From Elmis aenea (Eukaryota > Arthropoda > Insecta > Coleoptera > Elmidae), in contig OX393577.1 of NCBI GenBank assembly GCA_947652605.1, positions 35,095,466 through 35,159,465 on the forward strand: a stretch of 64,000 bases of DNA, in the 5' to 3' direction. Shown here in pieces: positions 47,996-59,446 of this stretch. The notes beneath the pieces were generated by a model, which was given only the letters and a program-made list of their open reading frames with translations, ran no database searches and was not told the origin of the DNA. Every line of letters starts with the position of its first letter. Within the stretch, counting starts at the first letter, position 1. The position numbers were made by a program, and so were the translations under genes.

Positions 47996-48656
47996 CGCGT
48001 TAAGCGCCATTTGTATCCATTTGGATACAAATCATTTTGGCCCAATGGACCACCTGTATCCATTTGGATACAACACTCTACATTTAGATTCGGCTGACTG
48101 TATTCTTAAACATACATGTATTACATAAAACTATACCAGAAAAGGTTTAAGGATGGCCCGGTGGACTAGAAAACCTTGGCGGTTAGCGATTTTTTTACCC
48201 ACATTGATATTTAAAAAAAAAAGTTTTATGATACAAATTTATTCATACGAAAATCAAATTTACAACTTATAATTGTCAAAAATAAAAGCATGTAAATGAT
48301 ATAAAAATAAAACTATATAATTGAGCTCTTCTTCATAAGACATAATGTAAATATGAACACTTTATTTTTGGAAATATTTTACCGTTAGGGGTTAATTAAT
48401 CCTGTAAGTATTTAATTATTTGTTTACCTGCTACCATCGGATTATATTAGTTAGTAAGTAGGTAGTAACGTGCAAGTTTTTACGAGTATATGTATACATA
48501 CTTCTATTCGATAAGATACAGTGGTGAAACACTATTTTCTTTCCCATGGGCCGCCTGTATTTTATATTACTTAAGGGCAATTTAGAAAAGTTAATTTGAA
48601 AAAAAAATTGGTGGCCAGAAAAACCTACTTTTTTTAACATGGTGGCGCTTAACGTG
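47996..48656. mobile_element. piggyBac-like non-autonomous element
   Basis: TTAA at 47992-47995 and at 48657-48660 flanks the inverted termini CGCGTTAAGCGCCA and TGGCGCTTAACGTG. Near the left end the hairpin word TGTATCCATTTGGATACA occurs twice, separated by about 25 bp. The interior is AT-rich and non-coding. The ORF at 48431-48676 crosses the right end and is not a gene. Confidence 0.85.
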
Positions 48657-48739
48657 TTAAAAAGGCAAGACTGCAAAAGTATACAAATAATATACTTTAA
48701 AGTTACCGGACTTAAATAATATTATGTAATTGTTAAAAA

Positions 48740-48926
48740 TGTAATAGGTAGGTACTGTCTGCACCACGCGCCGTGTTTCAAATAAGTATGGGCTCTCATC
48801 CACCTCGACGCATCTCAACAGAGTAGTAGCACACGGCATATTTAGTGCATGTGGTTTGCTGTCAAACACATGCTCTTTGACCTTTGAATAGCGCTGGAAA
48901 TGAGCGGAGTTATCCCAATAAATCAT
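48740..48926 (-). CDS. Unidentified ORF with coding-like composition
   Basis: The minus-strand frame from ATG at 48926 reads MIYWDNSAHFQRYSKVKEHV, then HALNMPCATTLLRCVEVDES and YLFETRRVVQ before it enters AT-rich sequence near 48740. Its GC level and residue mix differ from chance frames nearby. A possible acceptor (TTTTCTGTAAAG) lies just upstream. The downstream GTACCT would be a weak donor. No domain was recognised. It may be an exon of an unknown gene or an old insertion. Confidence 0.25.
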
Positions 48927-51189
48927 ACGACGCGGTCAAAGCTTTACAGAAAATTAATTGTGAATATTTAACGAAACAAAATTAAAGTTCTGTAAAAAGT
49001 GAATTTTTCAAAATATAACCAAGCGCCGACCGTCACAAAATGAAAGTGCACATTCACAGATTAAAAATTATGATCTTTTGTTCTAAATTTCGATAAGTTT
49101 AATAATGAATTTTGTACCAAGCAAAATTTTAAATTTAATTTATGACTGCCGCGCGCCACTTTTTAGATTATAAGTTTAAGTTTTTATAACCCAACAAATA
49201 GTAACGTAAAATTTTGAGTTTGTTTGGATTTACTGACATAATTATTGTAGTGATTTTTTGAAGTTGACTGCGCCGCGAGTTCGAAAATTCAAACCACATG
49301 AAAGTTTCATACAACGTTGAAATTGTGTGACATTAACTACTTAAAACTTTAAATATGAAATTTTAAATTATTTTACTATTCTTTTTTTTAATAATTTTGA
49401 TTTGTGTAAAACTATTGAAACCAAATGTTTCATATTTTGAAATTTTCCAGAAACTTTAATTAACTTAATAGGTATTAGTATATTTCTTATTAGTAAAAGG
49501 GGTTACTTATCTTTTTGTAAATATCAAATAAATATTTCAGTTCTGCTTTCGGTTTGTATAAAGCAAGTGATACGAAAGAAGTGTTTGTCTGTAGAAATAA
49601 ACATAGCTATCTCCTTACATAATAATAAAGTCACATCGTAATAAGATTTATTCTAAAAGCATACGTAAATGCTTTTAGAAGTGAAGCTAAGTTATCTTTT
49701 ATAAGTATGCCGTTAATAATGCTATTACTTTATTTTCAAAATAAACGAAAACGGTATGCGTTACAATCGTAAGTTTAAAAGTTTAAAAATTAGTTTTACT
49801 TTATAAATAACTATGTCGAAAGTTGCATATGCTAACTTATTAGTTTTTTGTAATATTACTATTCAAATAGTGCTACTGTAATATTTTGAAACTTAAAAAT
49901 GTAGTGTTTTAATCTTTTACGTGATGTAAAATATTTTACTGTAGGTACTTTTTTACAATAACTTTAAAAGTTTTTCTTTAAAATAAGCAAATTATCGGGA
50001 GAAACTACATGCATATAATAAATAGTGGACGCATGTTATCAGTGATAAATGTGTTTTGTTATCGTTTTAATTTATCACTCGCGTGTTGGTTTAATAAATA
50101 TTAAAATCTATTAGCTGTATGCATAATATATTTTAAAGTTTTTAAGCTTATTATGCTTTAAATTCACATAGAAGTGTTATGCCTTGTTGAGCAGTACTAA
50201 TAAAACTCTGGCCTATGGCACGCACATAACCACAGACAAATAAATATAACAAAATTTTATTTTTAAATATCCTTTGAATTCAAGTCTTGGTCTGAAATTA
50301 AACTTAGTCATGGCTTGCAGCACACAATTACATGATATTTTGTAAGTTCTATTAATGTCTGCAATAATTATACACACATTTCAACAAAGAATACGTTTAG
50401 TTACGCACAAAATATTGTGTGAATTTTAAAACAATCGCAAGACAGAATTTGTGAATTCTACAACAAAATAATGTTAAATCAGACAAACTTTTTTGCGGTG
50501 GGTACTTGTATTATGTATGAAACTGTACTTTCATTTAAACATTAACCTAATGAACGTAACACCATTAATGAAACGGTGTTTTTTACAAGATTACAAAGAA
50601 AATTGGGTGTTGCCCTACCCATAAAACGAAATATGCATCCCATCGAACCAGTAGCACGCCTAAAAATTCTATTAATATGGATGAACACGGCACCCTATTA
50701 TTCGTGTCTAAATGAGTAGCTTATATAAAAGTACACATGACATATCATTGTGCCATCTACAAGAAAAACGACTATATATCGGAAATCTAAACAATCATAC
50801 GCTTGTAAAATATAAAACAATAGAAGATAAGTTGTAAGAATGATTATTTTAAATATTCGGCGTGGGCCGGCTCCTTCCTGTCATTACAAAATACACTCAT
50901 CCTCTTAGTCACTCTCTCATTTTTGTATGCATCTTTTAACTTTTTATTAAGCTCGAAATACACTTAAGATAATCTATGAGATTTTACTTTGTACATTTTC
51001 TTATGACGATTACTGAATGACGTTTGTAGGTATTGCATACCGTATATTATGTTTTGAAAATAATTATATTATTTAGAAATCAAGTCCAATAATAGACGTT
51101 GTTGCTAAATTTCGAAATACTTAACTAGTGAACCACAGAAAACTTATAAACACAACCTATTATTTGCATGTAACAGACACAGAAATAGT
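48927..51189. other. AT-rich sequence, no feature seen
   Basis: There are no open frames above background and no inverted repeat that I could define. Confidence 0.45.
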
Positions 51190-51197
51190 ATTTTAAA

Positions 51198-51656
51198 CAG
51201 GGCATGAAATCGGTTTTTTAAACCGGTTAACCGTTATTTTTTATCAGAAAAAGTGATTTTTAACCGAAACCGTTATTTTTAAAGGCAAAAAAAACGGTAA
51301 CCTTTAACCAAAATAATAAAAACATCTTTTTTTAATAAAAATTACGATGAAAAATACAAAATCTGTAATAAACGCGATTAGTTTACCAAAAGTCATTACT
51401 GAACTCTTGATTGTACATTTATTATATAATTATAAATAAATAATATCTTTTCATACTTTGCATTCCTGATCTAAATAATTTTAAAAACCGGTTAATTTAA
51501 CCGGTTTTTTAAACCGGTTTATAATTTAAATCGGGTATTTACACTAAACCGGTTTTTTTACGAATAAAACCGGTTTTTCAACAAAAACCGTTATAAAAAT
51601 AAAGTTCTCGATTTCGGTTAACCGTTAACCAAAATTTTTTTCGGTTTCGAGCCCTG
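51198..51656. mobile_element. Short hAT element with AACCGGTTAACCG repeats
   Basis: It begins CAGGGCATGAAATCGG and ends TTTCGGTTTCGAGCCCTG. The identical octamer ATTTTAAA flanks both sides (51190-51197 and 51657-51664). Subterminal AAACCGGTTAACCGTT repeats are mirrored at the right. The interior is AT-rich and has no gene. Confidence 0.93.
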
Positions 51657-52067
51657 ATTTTAAATTTTAAACGAGTCAATATTTTTAATGAATTAAAAAA
51701 CCTTGTAATACCATACTTTTTTTTCTATCGACGATTTATCAGTTGTGGGAAACTAAAGGGTGTAAATTATTTTTAATAAGCACATGATTATTGTACAAAA
51801 ATTATTAAAGAAATTGAACTCACAGAGAAGTTTTTAGTATGCATGTATCTTTTACAATTTTCATTTATCAATTAATGCTAACATCAACATTATAAGTAAC
51901 AACATAGTTTTAGTCCATTGTATTTAACTTTATTGCGATAGTAACTACGTGCTTTATTAAATAGAAACGAACTTTAACAGATGTTAATTGCTGTAATAAA
52001 CACGAATCGCAGTTGACTTCCTTTAAATGAAACTGAAATTCCGAAAATTTAAAAAACTAAAACAATA

Positions 52068-52695
52068 TACAGGGTGTGTAAAAATTGGCGGAAGCGCTAC
52101 ACGTGGCGATGTTCTTCGTAAAATTCTAAGTCGAAAATCTTAATACGAAAATGTTGTACCATGCTTGCTATGTCTGCAAGAGGTCCTCAAAGTTTTGACA
52201 TTTAGTCCTTTAATAAGCGTTATTATTTATTACTTGCAAATGAAAAAGCTGCAATTTGGAATAAAAATAAATTTCGAATGGTATTTTTTCCTAGACATTG
52301 TGTTTTTCCTTTCAAAAATTGGTGTTGAAAATGTGTAAATCACTGATTTGAGTGAAAATAATACATATGGCAACATTGTCATTAGCTGTCATCTCTGTTT
52401 TTCTCGTAATTATTTCTACTTTGTGTTAGACGATACATAAAAGTTTGCAGCTATGTTTACGAACTGAAGGCTTTCAGTTCGAACAAAAATTGTAAATACC
52501 TAAGTAAAAATTGCTGATAAAAAAATGTCCAAACGCAAATCAATGTATGCAATGTTGCCAATTTTTTTTTCTTTAAATGGCTCCTGAGGCCATAGGAAGC
52601 ATGGTACAACATTTTTGTATCAAGATTTTCAACTTAGAATTTTACGAAGAACATCGCCACGTGTAGCGCTTCCGCCAATTTTTACACACCCTGTA
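52068..52695. mobile_element. Foldback element (TACAGGGTGTGTAAAAATT)
   Basis: TACAGGGTGTGTAAAAATTGG is mirrored by CCAATTTTTACACACCCTGTA. The arms continue through GCGGAAGCGCTACACGTGG, CGATGTTCTTCGTAAAATTC and TTGTACCATGCTT for about 120 bp. The centre is not paired and has no gene. Confidence 0.92.
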
Positions 52696-52826
52696 TATGT
52701 GTGCATATAATTTTAATTTAGAAATAGCAAAAACATAATGTTTCACTTAAAACTATATATACCGACTACCGAGTGTTCGGCCAAATATTGTCGTCTCAAA
52801 GAAAGTTTTACGCCAACATTTATGTG

Positions 52827-53123
52827 CAGTGGCGTAGCGACGGCGGGCAAGGGAAGTATCGATGCCCCGGGCGCCAGTCTTGGGGGGCGCCGCGAAGACA
52901 AAATATTTTTGCGTTTATTTCACTTATTTAAAGCCAGAAAAGTAAAATGCCAATATAATTTTAAAATTTGTTCTCATTTTCATTACAGTGTATATTGAAT
53001 AAATAATACATTATTTTACTTGAAACTGAAACTCACAAACTACAATAAAATTACCGTAGAGGGAAGGGGGGGGCGTAAAAAAACAATATGCCCCGGGCGC
53101 CATTTATTCTCGCTACGCCACTG
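52827..53123. mobile_element. Short hAT element (CAGTGGCGTAGCG)
   Basis: CAGTGGCGTAGCGACGG and TTCTCGCTACGCCACTG are inverted termini. The flanking octamers are TTTATGTG (52819-52826) and TTTATGTA (53124-53131), seven of eight matching. GCCCCGGGCGCCA occurs near both ends. The ORF at 52738-52998 runs across the left end and is not a gene. Confidence 0.92.
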
Positions 53124-53236
53124 TTTATGTATACAAAACTTGTTTCGCATAAAGTTGACTTAATTTCTAGGGAGCTTCTAATACCAAAATATTAAAGTAA
53201 ACTTTTTTTTTCAATTGAGCGCTGTATGTTCAGACA

Positions 53237-54907
53237 TACAGGGTGTCCCCGTTATCACCGCGAATATTTCAAATGGTGATAGAGGGCCTTTTTCTAAGAA
53301 AAAATTTCAAGTAAAATTTTTTCCTAAAATCAAATGCTAAGCTGATATCAACACTTACTTGATTTTTTTACACTTCTGCATTTATAAGACTCTGTAGCCG
53401 AAAATATCAATTTTATCGTAAAATATCTTAAAGCTTTTTAATAGAGCAGGAAATTATCTACAAAATTAGTTCTATTTATTTTTTGTCTACAGGAAATGGT
53501 TTGAGAGTTATAAAGCAGTTTGTACAAAAAAATGTAAAAAATTTACAAAATTTAATTGTTTCTTAGACTTTGCAACCGCTGTATCTTTAAAACGAAAGGT
53601 TGTACAAAAAAACCGACGGCCCATTCCGGGTAGCAAATTTTATGGGCTAAAACTTTGGTCAAGTGAAATTTTTTGAAAATCAAACTGATTTTCCGGAAAA
53701 GCTGAAAATAAGGAATAGAGTGCAAAAACAAAATTTCCTACAAATATTGTTTTGTATTTAAAAATGCTTTTAAAGAGAGTGCGATTACGTGATTGAAAAT
53801 GATAGAGGTCATTTTAAACACTTAATTTTATTGCGTCCAGATGGATTTGCATTGTTTTGCATTTTATCGGTTTTTTTTTCCACCTTTTTTACTGTTACAA
53901 ACATTTCTATGATACATTTAGTTTTATTGAACAACATATTTACCGAAGTTGTAGTCCGTTAAATGCCTTATCCGCAATAGGCATCCGTTTTGCTCTACGA
54001 CGTTTCGTTAAAAAGATGCGGCGTTTTTAAAAAATTACATAACTTGTTTATACGCAATTTTACAATTTTTTGTTAAATTTGTTCGTTAGCTCCTTTAAAA
54101 AAATTATAAGGGGTGGTTTTCTGAAGAATTTCAAACTTCATAAAAAGCTTTGAAACTGATGAGATACATAATTTTATGAATGGTGCCGATGCTATGGCAT
54201 TTTTAAATACAAAATATCATAATTACCGGGAGTTTTTGTTTTTCGAAAACGATAAAATGCAAAACAATGCAAATCCATCTGGACGCAATAAAATTAACAT
54301 GTAACCACAAAATTACTTCAATAAGTGTTCAAAATGACCTCCATCATTCAATTACGTAATCGCACTCTCTTTAAAAGCATTTTTAAATACAAAACAATAT
54401 TTGTAGGAAATTTTGTTTTTGCACTCTATTCCTTATTTTCAGCTTTTCCGGAAAATCGGTTTGATTTTCAAAAAATTTTACTGGACCAAAGTTGTAGCCC
54501 ATAAAATTTGCTATCCGGAATGGGCCGTCGGTTTTTTTGTACAATCTTTCGTTTTAAAGATACAGCGGTTGCAAAGTCTAAGAAACAATTAAATTTTGTA
54601 AATTTTTTACATTTTTTTGTACAAACTGCTTTATAACTCTCAAACCATTGCCTGTAGACAAAAAATAAATAGAACTAATTTTGTAGATAATTTCCTGCTC
54701 TATTAAAAAGCTTTAAGATATTTTACGATAAAAATGATATTTTCGGCTACTGAGTCTTATAAATGCAGAAGTGTAAAAAAATCAAGTAAGTGTTGATATC
54801 AGCTTAGCATTTGATTTTAGGAAAAAATTTTACTTGACATTTTTTCTTAGAAAATGGTCCTCTATCACCATTTAAAATATTCGCGGTGATAACGGGGACA
54901 CCCTGTA
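53237..54907. mobile_element. Very large foldback element (TACAGGGTGTCCCCG)
   Basis: TACAGGGTGTCCCCGTTATC is mirrored by GATAACGGGGACACCCTGTA. The arms of roughly 650 bp stay nearly complementary through AATCAAATGCTAAGCTGATA, TTTGCAACCGCTGTATC, GGCCCATTCCGG and CCAGATGGATTTGCATTG. An unpaired centre of about 340 bp lies near 53885-54225. A deleted copy is at 58750-59446. There is no gene. Confidence 0.95.
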
Positions 54908-55512
54908 TATGGACAGTTTCGACCACAGTTTAACAAGAATTCATTTGTTCGGTTTGTGATGAATGCTCATTGAGATATTAATGTTGCAATAAATATCTAC
55001 TGTAAATGCTTGGTACAGTAACAAATGTTCCAGACTATGAATTCGTTCGTTATTCATTAAGTTTTCAATATTTTTTTAAATCTATTGCGCACTTAAATGT
55101 GCAATAGGTATATGTAGCAAGTTTATAGTTAATTTAAATTAAGGAAAAAAATACTTGACGATTATCATCAACGACAATTTCTGTAAAAATGCTGCAAACT
55201 TAATATCATTATCGCAAAAAGTAATTCCAAGAGCTCCTGACAATAGAAAATGACAAAGTGCCTTATTATCGCGAAATATTCACAACGCAATAAATTGAAA
55301 TTGCAGTTCTGAGAACTGCTATAAACTATTCACACTTAAATTAGAGGTAAGATTCGTTACTTTTTTTAATCAGTCGTTTCAGTGCTGGTCGTTTCCTATA
55401 AAAAAACAAGTTCTACCCATTCAATCTTTCGTTTCATCGCTCTCACAGTAATTTTTCTGCTCAGTCGTCAGTCCGTAAATAAGTCATAACAGTATTCGGA
55501 TAAATGTAAATG

Positions 55513-56110
55513 TACAGGGTGTTCCTAAAGTGATTACCTATTTTGGTAAATTTAAGTGTATTTTACAGAAATTTTATTCAGGGCGGGGCATAATAACAGG
55601 CGACAGTGAAAAAAAAGTGTTTAATATTTTCCAAATCGATTGTTACCACATTAAAGTATATTAAAAAGCAATTAAGAAAAGTAAGTTTCCATAATTTAAT
55701 TTTTTAAAATTACATCTGAAAAATTACGTCCATTTAAAGATTTAAACGGAAGCATTGTTCAACCGGGTCCTGAAGTTCGTCATAACATTACGCAGATTGT
55801 CGGTCGAATTTGAGCCACTTCATCTTGAATCCGTTGTTTGAGTGCCTCGATTGTTCTCGGTGGTTTCTCCCGGTAAACTCTACTCTACAATAATCCCAAA
55901 ATAAGAAGTCACAAGCTGCGAGGTCCGGCGAACGGAGGGCCACGCAATATCACCGTTTCGAAATATAACGTGATTTGGAAACAAGCTGTTCTGTGAAACA
56001 AGCCGTTGACAATTGCTTACTCTCGCTGTATGGCTGGACAGCGTTCTAATCCCCACCAATCGGTACAGCGAGATTGCCGCCCTTTTCAAAATCGCCCGTT
56101 ACTCTGTCCC
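55513..56110 (-). pseudogene. Mariner-type transposase remnant with TACAGGGTG end
   Basis: At 55513 the sequence begins TACAGGGTGTTCCTAAAGTG, a terminus of the type seen in the foldbacks. On the minus strand from about 56000 the frames give LFPNHVIFRNGDIAWP, then (one frame on) PDLAACDFLFWDYCRVEFTG, then KPPRTIEALKQRIQDEVAQI and RPTICVML. This is the order of the C-terminal third of mariner-like transposases (FP.R.ISR.GDI.WPPRSPDL..CDFFLWGY), including the last catalytic Asp of the DDE/D triad in 'PDL..CDF'. Two frameshifts and several stops make it inactive. The 5' part and the far terminus were not found. The ORFs at 55880, 56006 and 56013 are pieces or shadows of it. Confidence 0.8.
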
Positions 56111-56442
56111 ACACTATGTAATGGTACGTCTATGTTTCTGCCTTATATTTATTTGGATTACTGCACAAAATTCAAGTCACCAGGCCTCGGATTCGGAGCT
56201 TCTTTTTTAAATTTCACCGATTTTAGATTTTACAATTAATGTTAAAAACAATTGACCATTACTGAGAAAGATGAAAACCGTAACCAATTAAGTCAGGCCT
56301 CTTGGAAACCTCGAGTTTCAGCACCAACTTTTTGCCGTTTCTGAACAACCCAGCATATTACTGACACATCATCACATGTCATATCACTTCGTTGGTCGTT
56401 CGGCTTTAAAATTTAGGCAAGAACGATAATTTTTGCAATAAT

Positions 56443-56622
56443 GGGTAGTTTACACTGTCACCGTGTGAACTACCCAAGTATGGTAGGCTTACCTCAAATA
56501 TCGAACTGTCAATATCGATGTCGCGACATCGCGGCACTAGGGTCGTGACATCGTGGCATCGCGACATCAGGCTGTTCACACGGTTGACTTTTGATGTCGC
56601 GACATCACCGTGTGAACTACTC
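56443..56622. mobile_element. Palindromic element with GTCGCGAC motifs, copy 2
   Basis: GGGTAGTTTACACTG...CCGTGTGAACTACCC at the left and CACCGTGTGAACTACTC at the right share ends with the element at 26252-26638. GATGTCGCGACATC occurs as two exact and several altered copies. GGTAGGCTTAC and CGAACTGTCAATATC match copy 1 in reverse orientation. Confidence 0.7.
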
Positions 56623-57460
56623 TTTAGGCTTTAAGTAGTGCTGACGTTTGACGTATATTGCCCATTGGTTAATTTTCAGTAAGTCAAAATGTAAGCACTT
56701 TTAAAATGCTAATTTATTTACATTAATTAATTAATTAATGCATGTATAAAACCAGACAACAAAAGTAAACTGCGCATTTACCTCACCTTGCTTGTAGTTT
56801 AGTTGCTGGCGAAAAACCTCGAAACAAAATGACAATAATTAATTCAATCATAAAGCGAGCTTAATATAATTTGGTTCCCAACGTTGAAACAGAGTTTCAT
56901 CGTAGCTAATAACAATTAAACTTTTATCAATAATTTTCAGAGGCTATGAAGTTGAAATAGAATTGTTAATCCAATATTTTCCCAATTACAGCATCCAGTA
57001 AAAAAAGATCGTAAAAGCTAATCTTCTTTTTTATTCATGAATCGTATATTCCAATTATATTCACACTAAAATTAACTAACTGTAAATTTTATCAGCAATC
57101 ATCGAGAAATTAACTGATAAAGCTTTGCGATATTTGAGTTTCAACAAAACGTACACTTTGTTAATGATAAGGTAATTAGCAGTGGAGCTTTCTACCTCTA
57201 GCATAATTTTATTGTATATAATCGTTGATTAAAACTGATTAATTTGGTATGGACATATTTATACTCATTAAAATAAGGTCAACCTGCGCGTACGTTTATG
57301 GGTTGATTGCAATCGTAACGCATAGTGAATTCAGTTTTGCAATTATTAATATTTAACTTCGTCAATGTCTCCATACAGACTTGTTTTACCTATCTAGCGA
57401 TATATACGTATTACATGTATGTAGTATCACGTGCAGCTTAGAAAACACGCTCTTTTTTCG
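56623..57460. other. AT-rich sequence, no feature seen
   Basis: No exon or repeat structure was recognised. Confidence 0.4.
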
Positions 57461-58400
57461 TAGTGTTGCCACGAGACGAGACGAGATTTTATCCAATCTC
57501 GATCCCAAAAATTCTCGGAAGTCTCAATTCTCGAATTTTGAGTATGTGCGAATCGAACTGGGACACTTTCAAAGCTTCAACTGAGTGTCCTTGATGGTAT
57601 ACAGAACCAGGACCGGCTCAGACGTCGGTTTTTCGGGCCACAGACAGAATGCTTTAGGGCCCTACTAATAACTTTCTCCCGATACCCCGCAAAACCTCCA
57701 GACGGACCCCGTATAGAACACTGTGGTTTTAAGCTCGGTGGTTTCTTAGGTAAGCATATAATGTGAACGCATATTCATTTCTTAATTCAATTGTATCAGG
57801 TAACGTTGTGTGTTATAAAGTGTTTACAAGTTTATCAGTATTTTTTTTGTGTTAATTATTGCCGATTATAAAACTTTCGTCTAAATTCGTAAAAAATTAG
57901 TTTTCAAACATGAAACTCTACAAAATTAACCGCAAAAAGTTCCTATGTTGGAAGCAATCCAGTGTAGTACAAGACGACGATGATTCGGTAAAAGATGCAG
58001 ATTATAAGAAAAGTGAAAGTGAAGATATATCGAACGATTCATCAACAGGGCAAACTTTACAAAAAAAAATGAGAAATTCCAAACAAAAAAAAAATAAGCA
58101 CTCTAGAGCAGATGAGAGTTCAAGTAAAGCACTATTGTTTCGGGACTCTATTTCATGGATATTAAGTGACTCCAAAACGGCTGCGGATTTTAAGAAACAT
58201 TTTGACAGTACCATGACTTAAAGAATGGCAATTTGTGAAGGTTCTTAAATTTTTAAACAAAATATATACTAAAACTATTCGTAGTTTTTCTACACATAAA
58301 AATACTATCGAGATTGAGAATTTACGAATCTCGTCTCGAAATTTCGAGAATAGTGCCAATCTCGATCTCAAATATTCGAGACGTCTCGGCGGCAACACTA
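57461..58400. mobile_element. hAT-like element with CGAGA repeats and an ORF
   Basis: TAGTGTTGCCACGAGACGAG at the left is matched by CTCGGCGGCAACACTA at the right. Subterminal ATCTCGATC, TCTCGAATTT and CGAGAC words recur at both ends in mirrored form. The flanking octamers (TTTTTTCG and CTTGTTCG) agree at six of eight positions. The interior contains the open frame at 57910-58221. Confidence 0.7.
57910..58221 (+). CDS. Hypothetical 103-residue ORF inside hAT-like element
   Basis: The frame starts MKLYKINRKKFLCWKQSSVV. It then has an acidic, serine-rich and lysine-rich middle (DDDDSVKDAD; SESEDISNDSS; KKMRNSKQKKNKHS) and ends in a more ordered-looking stretch, FRDSISWILSDSKTAADFKK. No known domain was recognised. 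Position between transposon termini suggests a leftover of the transposase N-terminal region or a captured exon. The disordered, charged middle resembles linker sequence. It is intact over 104 codons including the stop, longer than most chance frames here. It has no signal peptide or membrane segment. Confidence 0.4.
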   Translation: MKLYKINRKKFLCWKQSSVVQDDDDSVKDADYKKSESEDISNDSSTGQTLQKKMRNSKQKKNKHSRADESSSKALLFRDSISWILSDSKTAADFKKHFDSTMT

Positions 58401-58749
58401 CTTGTTCGGCAGTTTTGACTTACAATTAGCAGTCTACCGATTTTATATTTCTGTATACACAGTTTTTCCATGGTCAAATAATTTGTAGTTACAAATCGCA
58501 GATTTATAATAATACTACTGTAGTCAAAATTTAATAATATGTAGCTTATACACAAATCTTATACTATTTCACGAAAGATATCCAATTTTCTCTTGATAAG
58601 GTTTATGATTTAAAAGTCGTCTTCATAATTTGCACCGCAAAAATTACAATTACCCGTGCAGATTCACAACTTTAACTTCGATTATCAAATGGGTAGTTAA
58701 ATTGGCATGGTTTAGCCTTAGCGCATCGGAGATCAGTGAACTTATTTCT

Positions 58750-59446
58750 AAAATCAAATGCTAAGCAGATATCAACACGTACTTGATTTTTTTACACATT
58801 TAAAACAATGCAAATCCATTTTGACACAATAAAATTAACATGTAACCACAAAATTACTTCAATAAGTGTTCAAAATTACCTCCATCATTTTCAATTGCAT
58901 AGTCGCACTCTCTTTAAAAGCATTTTGAAATACAAAACAATATTTCTTTTCTAGGAATTTTTTTTTTGCACTCTGTTCCTTATTTTCAGCTTTTCCGAAA
59001 AATCGGTTTGATTTTCCAAAAATTTCACTAGACCAAAGTTGTAGCCCATAAAATTTGCTATCCGGAATGGGCCGTCAGTTTTTTTGTACAACCTTTCGTT
59101 TTAAAGATACAGCGGTTGCAAAGTCTAAGAAACAATTAAAGTTTTTAAATTTTTTAATTTTTTTTGTACACTGCTTTATAGGAGTAACTTTTAAGCCATT
59201 GCCTGTAGACAAAAATAATTACCAATTTTGTAGAGAATTTTACGCTCTATTAAAAGGCTGTAAGGTATTTTACGATAGAATTGATATTTTCGGCGACAGA
59301 GTCTTTTAAATCCAGAAGTGTAAAAAAGTCAAGTACGTGTTGATATTTGCTTAGCATTTGATTTTAGAAAAAAGTTTTACTTGAAATTTATTCTTAGAAA
59401 AAGGTCCTCTATCACCACTTAAAATATTTGCGGTGATAACGGGGAC
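58750..59446. mobile_element. Deleted copy of the 53.2-kb foldback element
   Basis: A short piece of left arm (AAAATCAAATGCTAAGCAG to TTTTTTTACAC) is joined directly to the right arm from AAAACAATGCAAATCCAT onward. It ends GGTGATAACGGGGAC without the CACCCTGTA terminus. The left end is also missing. The ORF at 59055-59309 is an arm reading. Confidence 0.88.
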
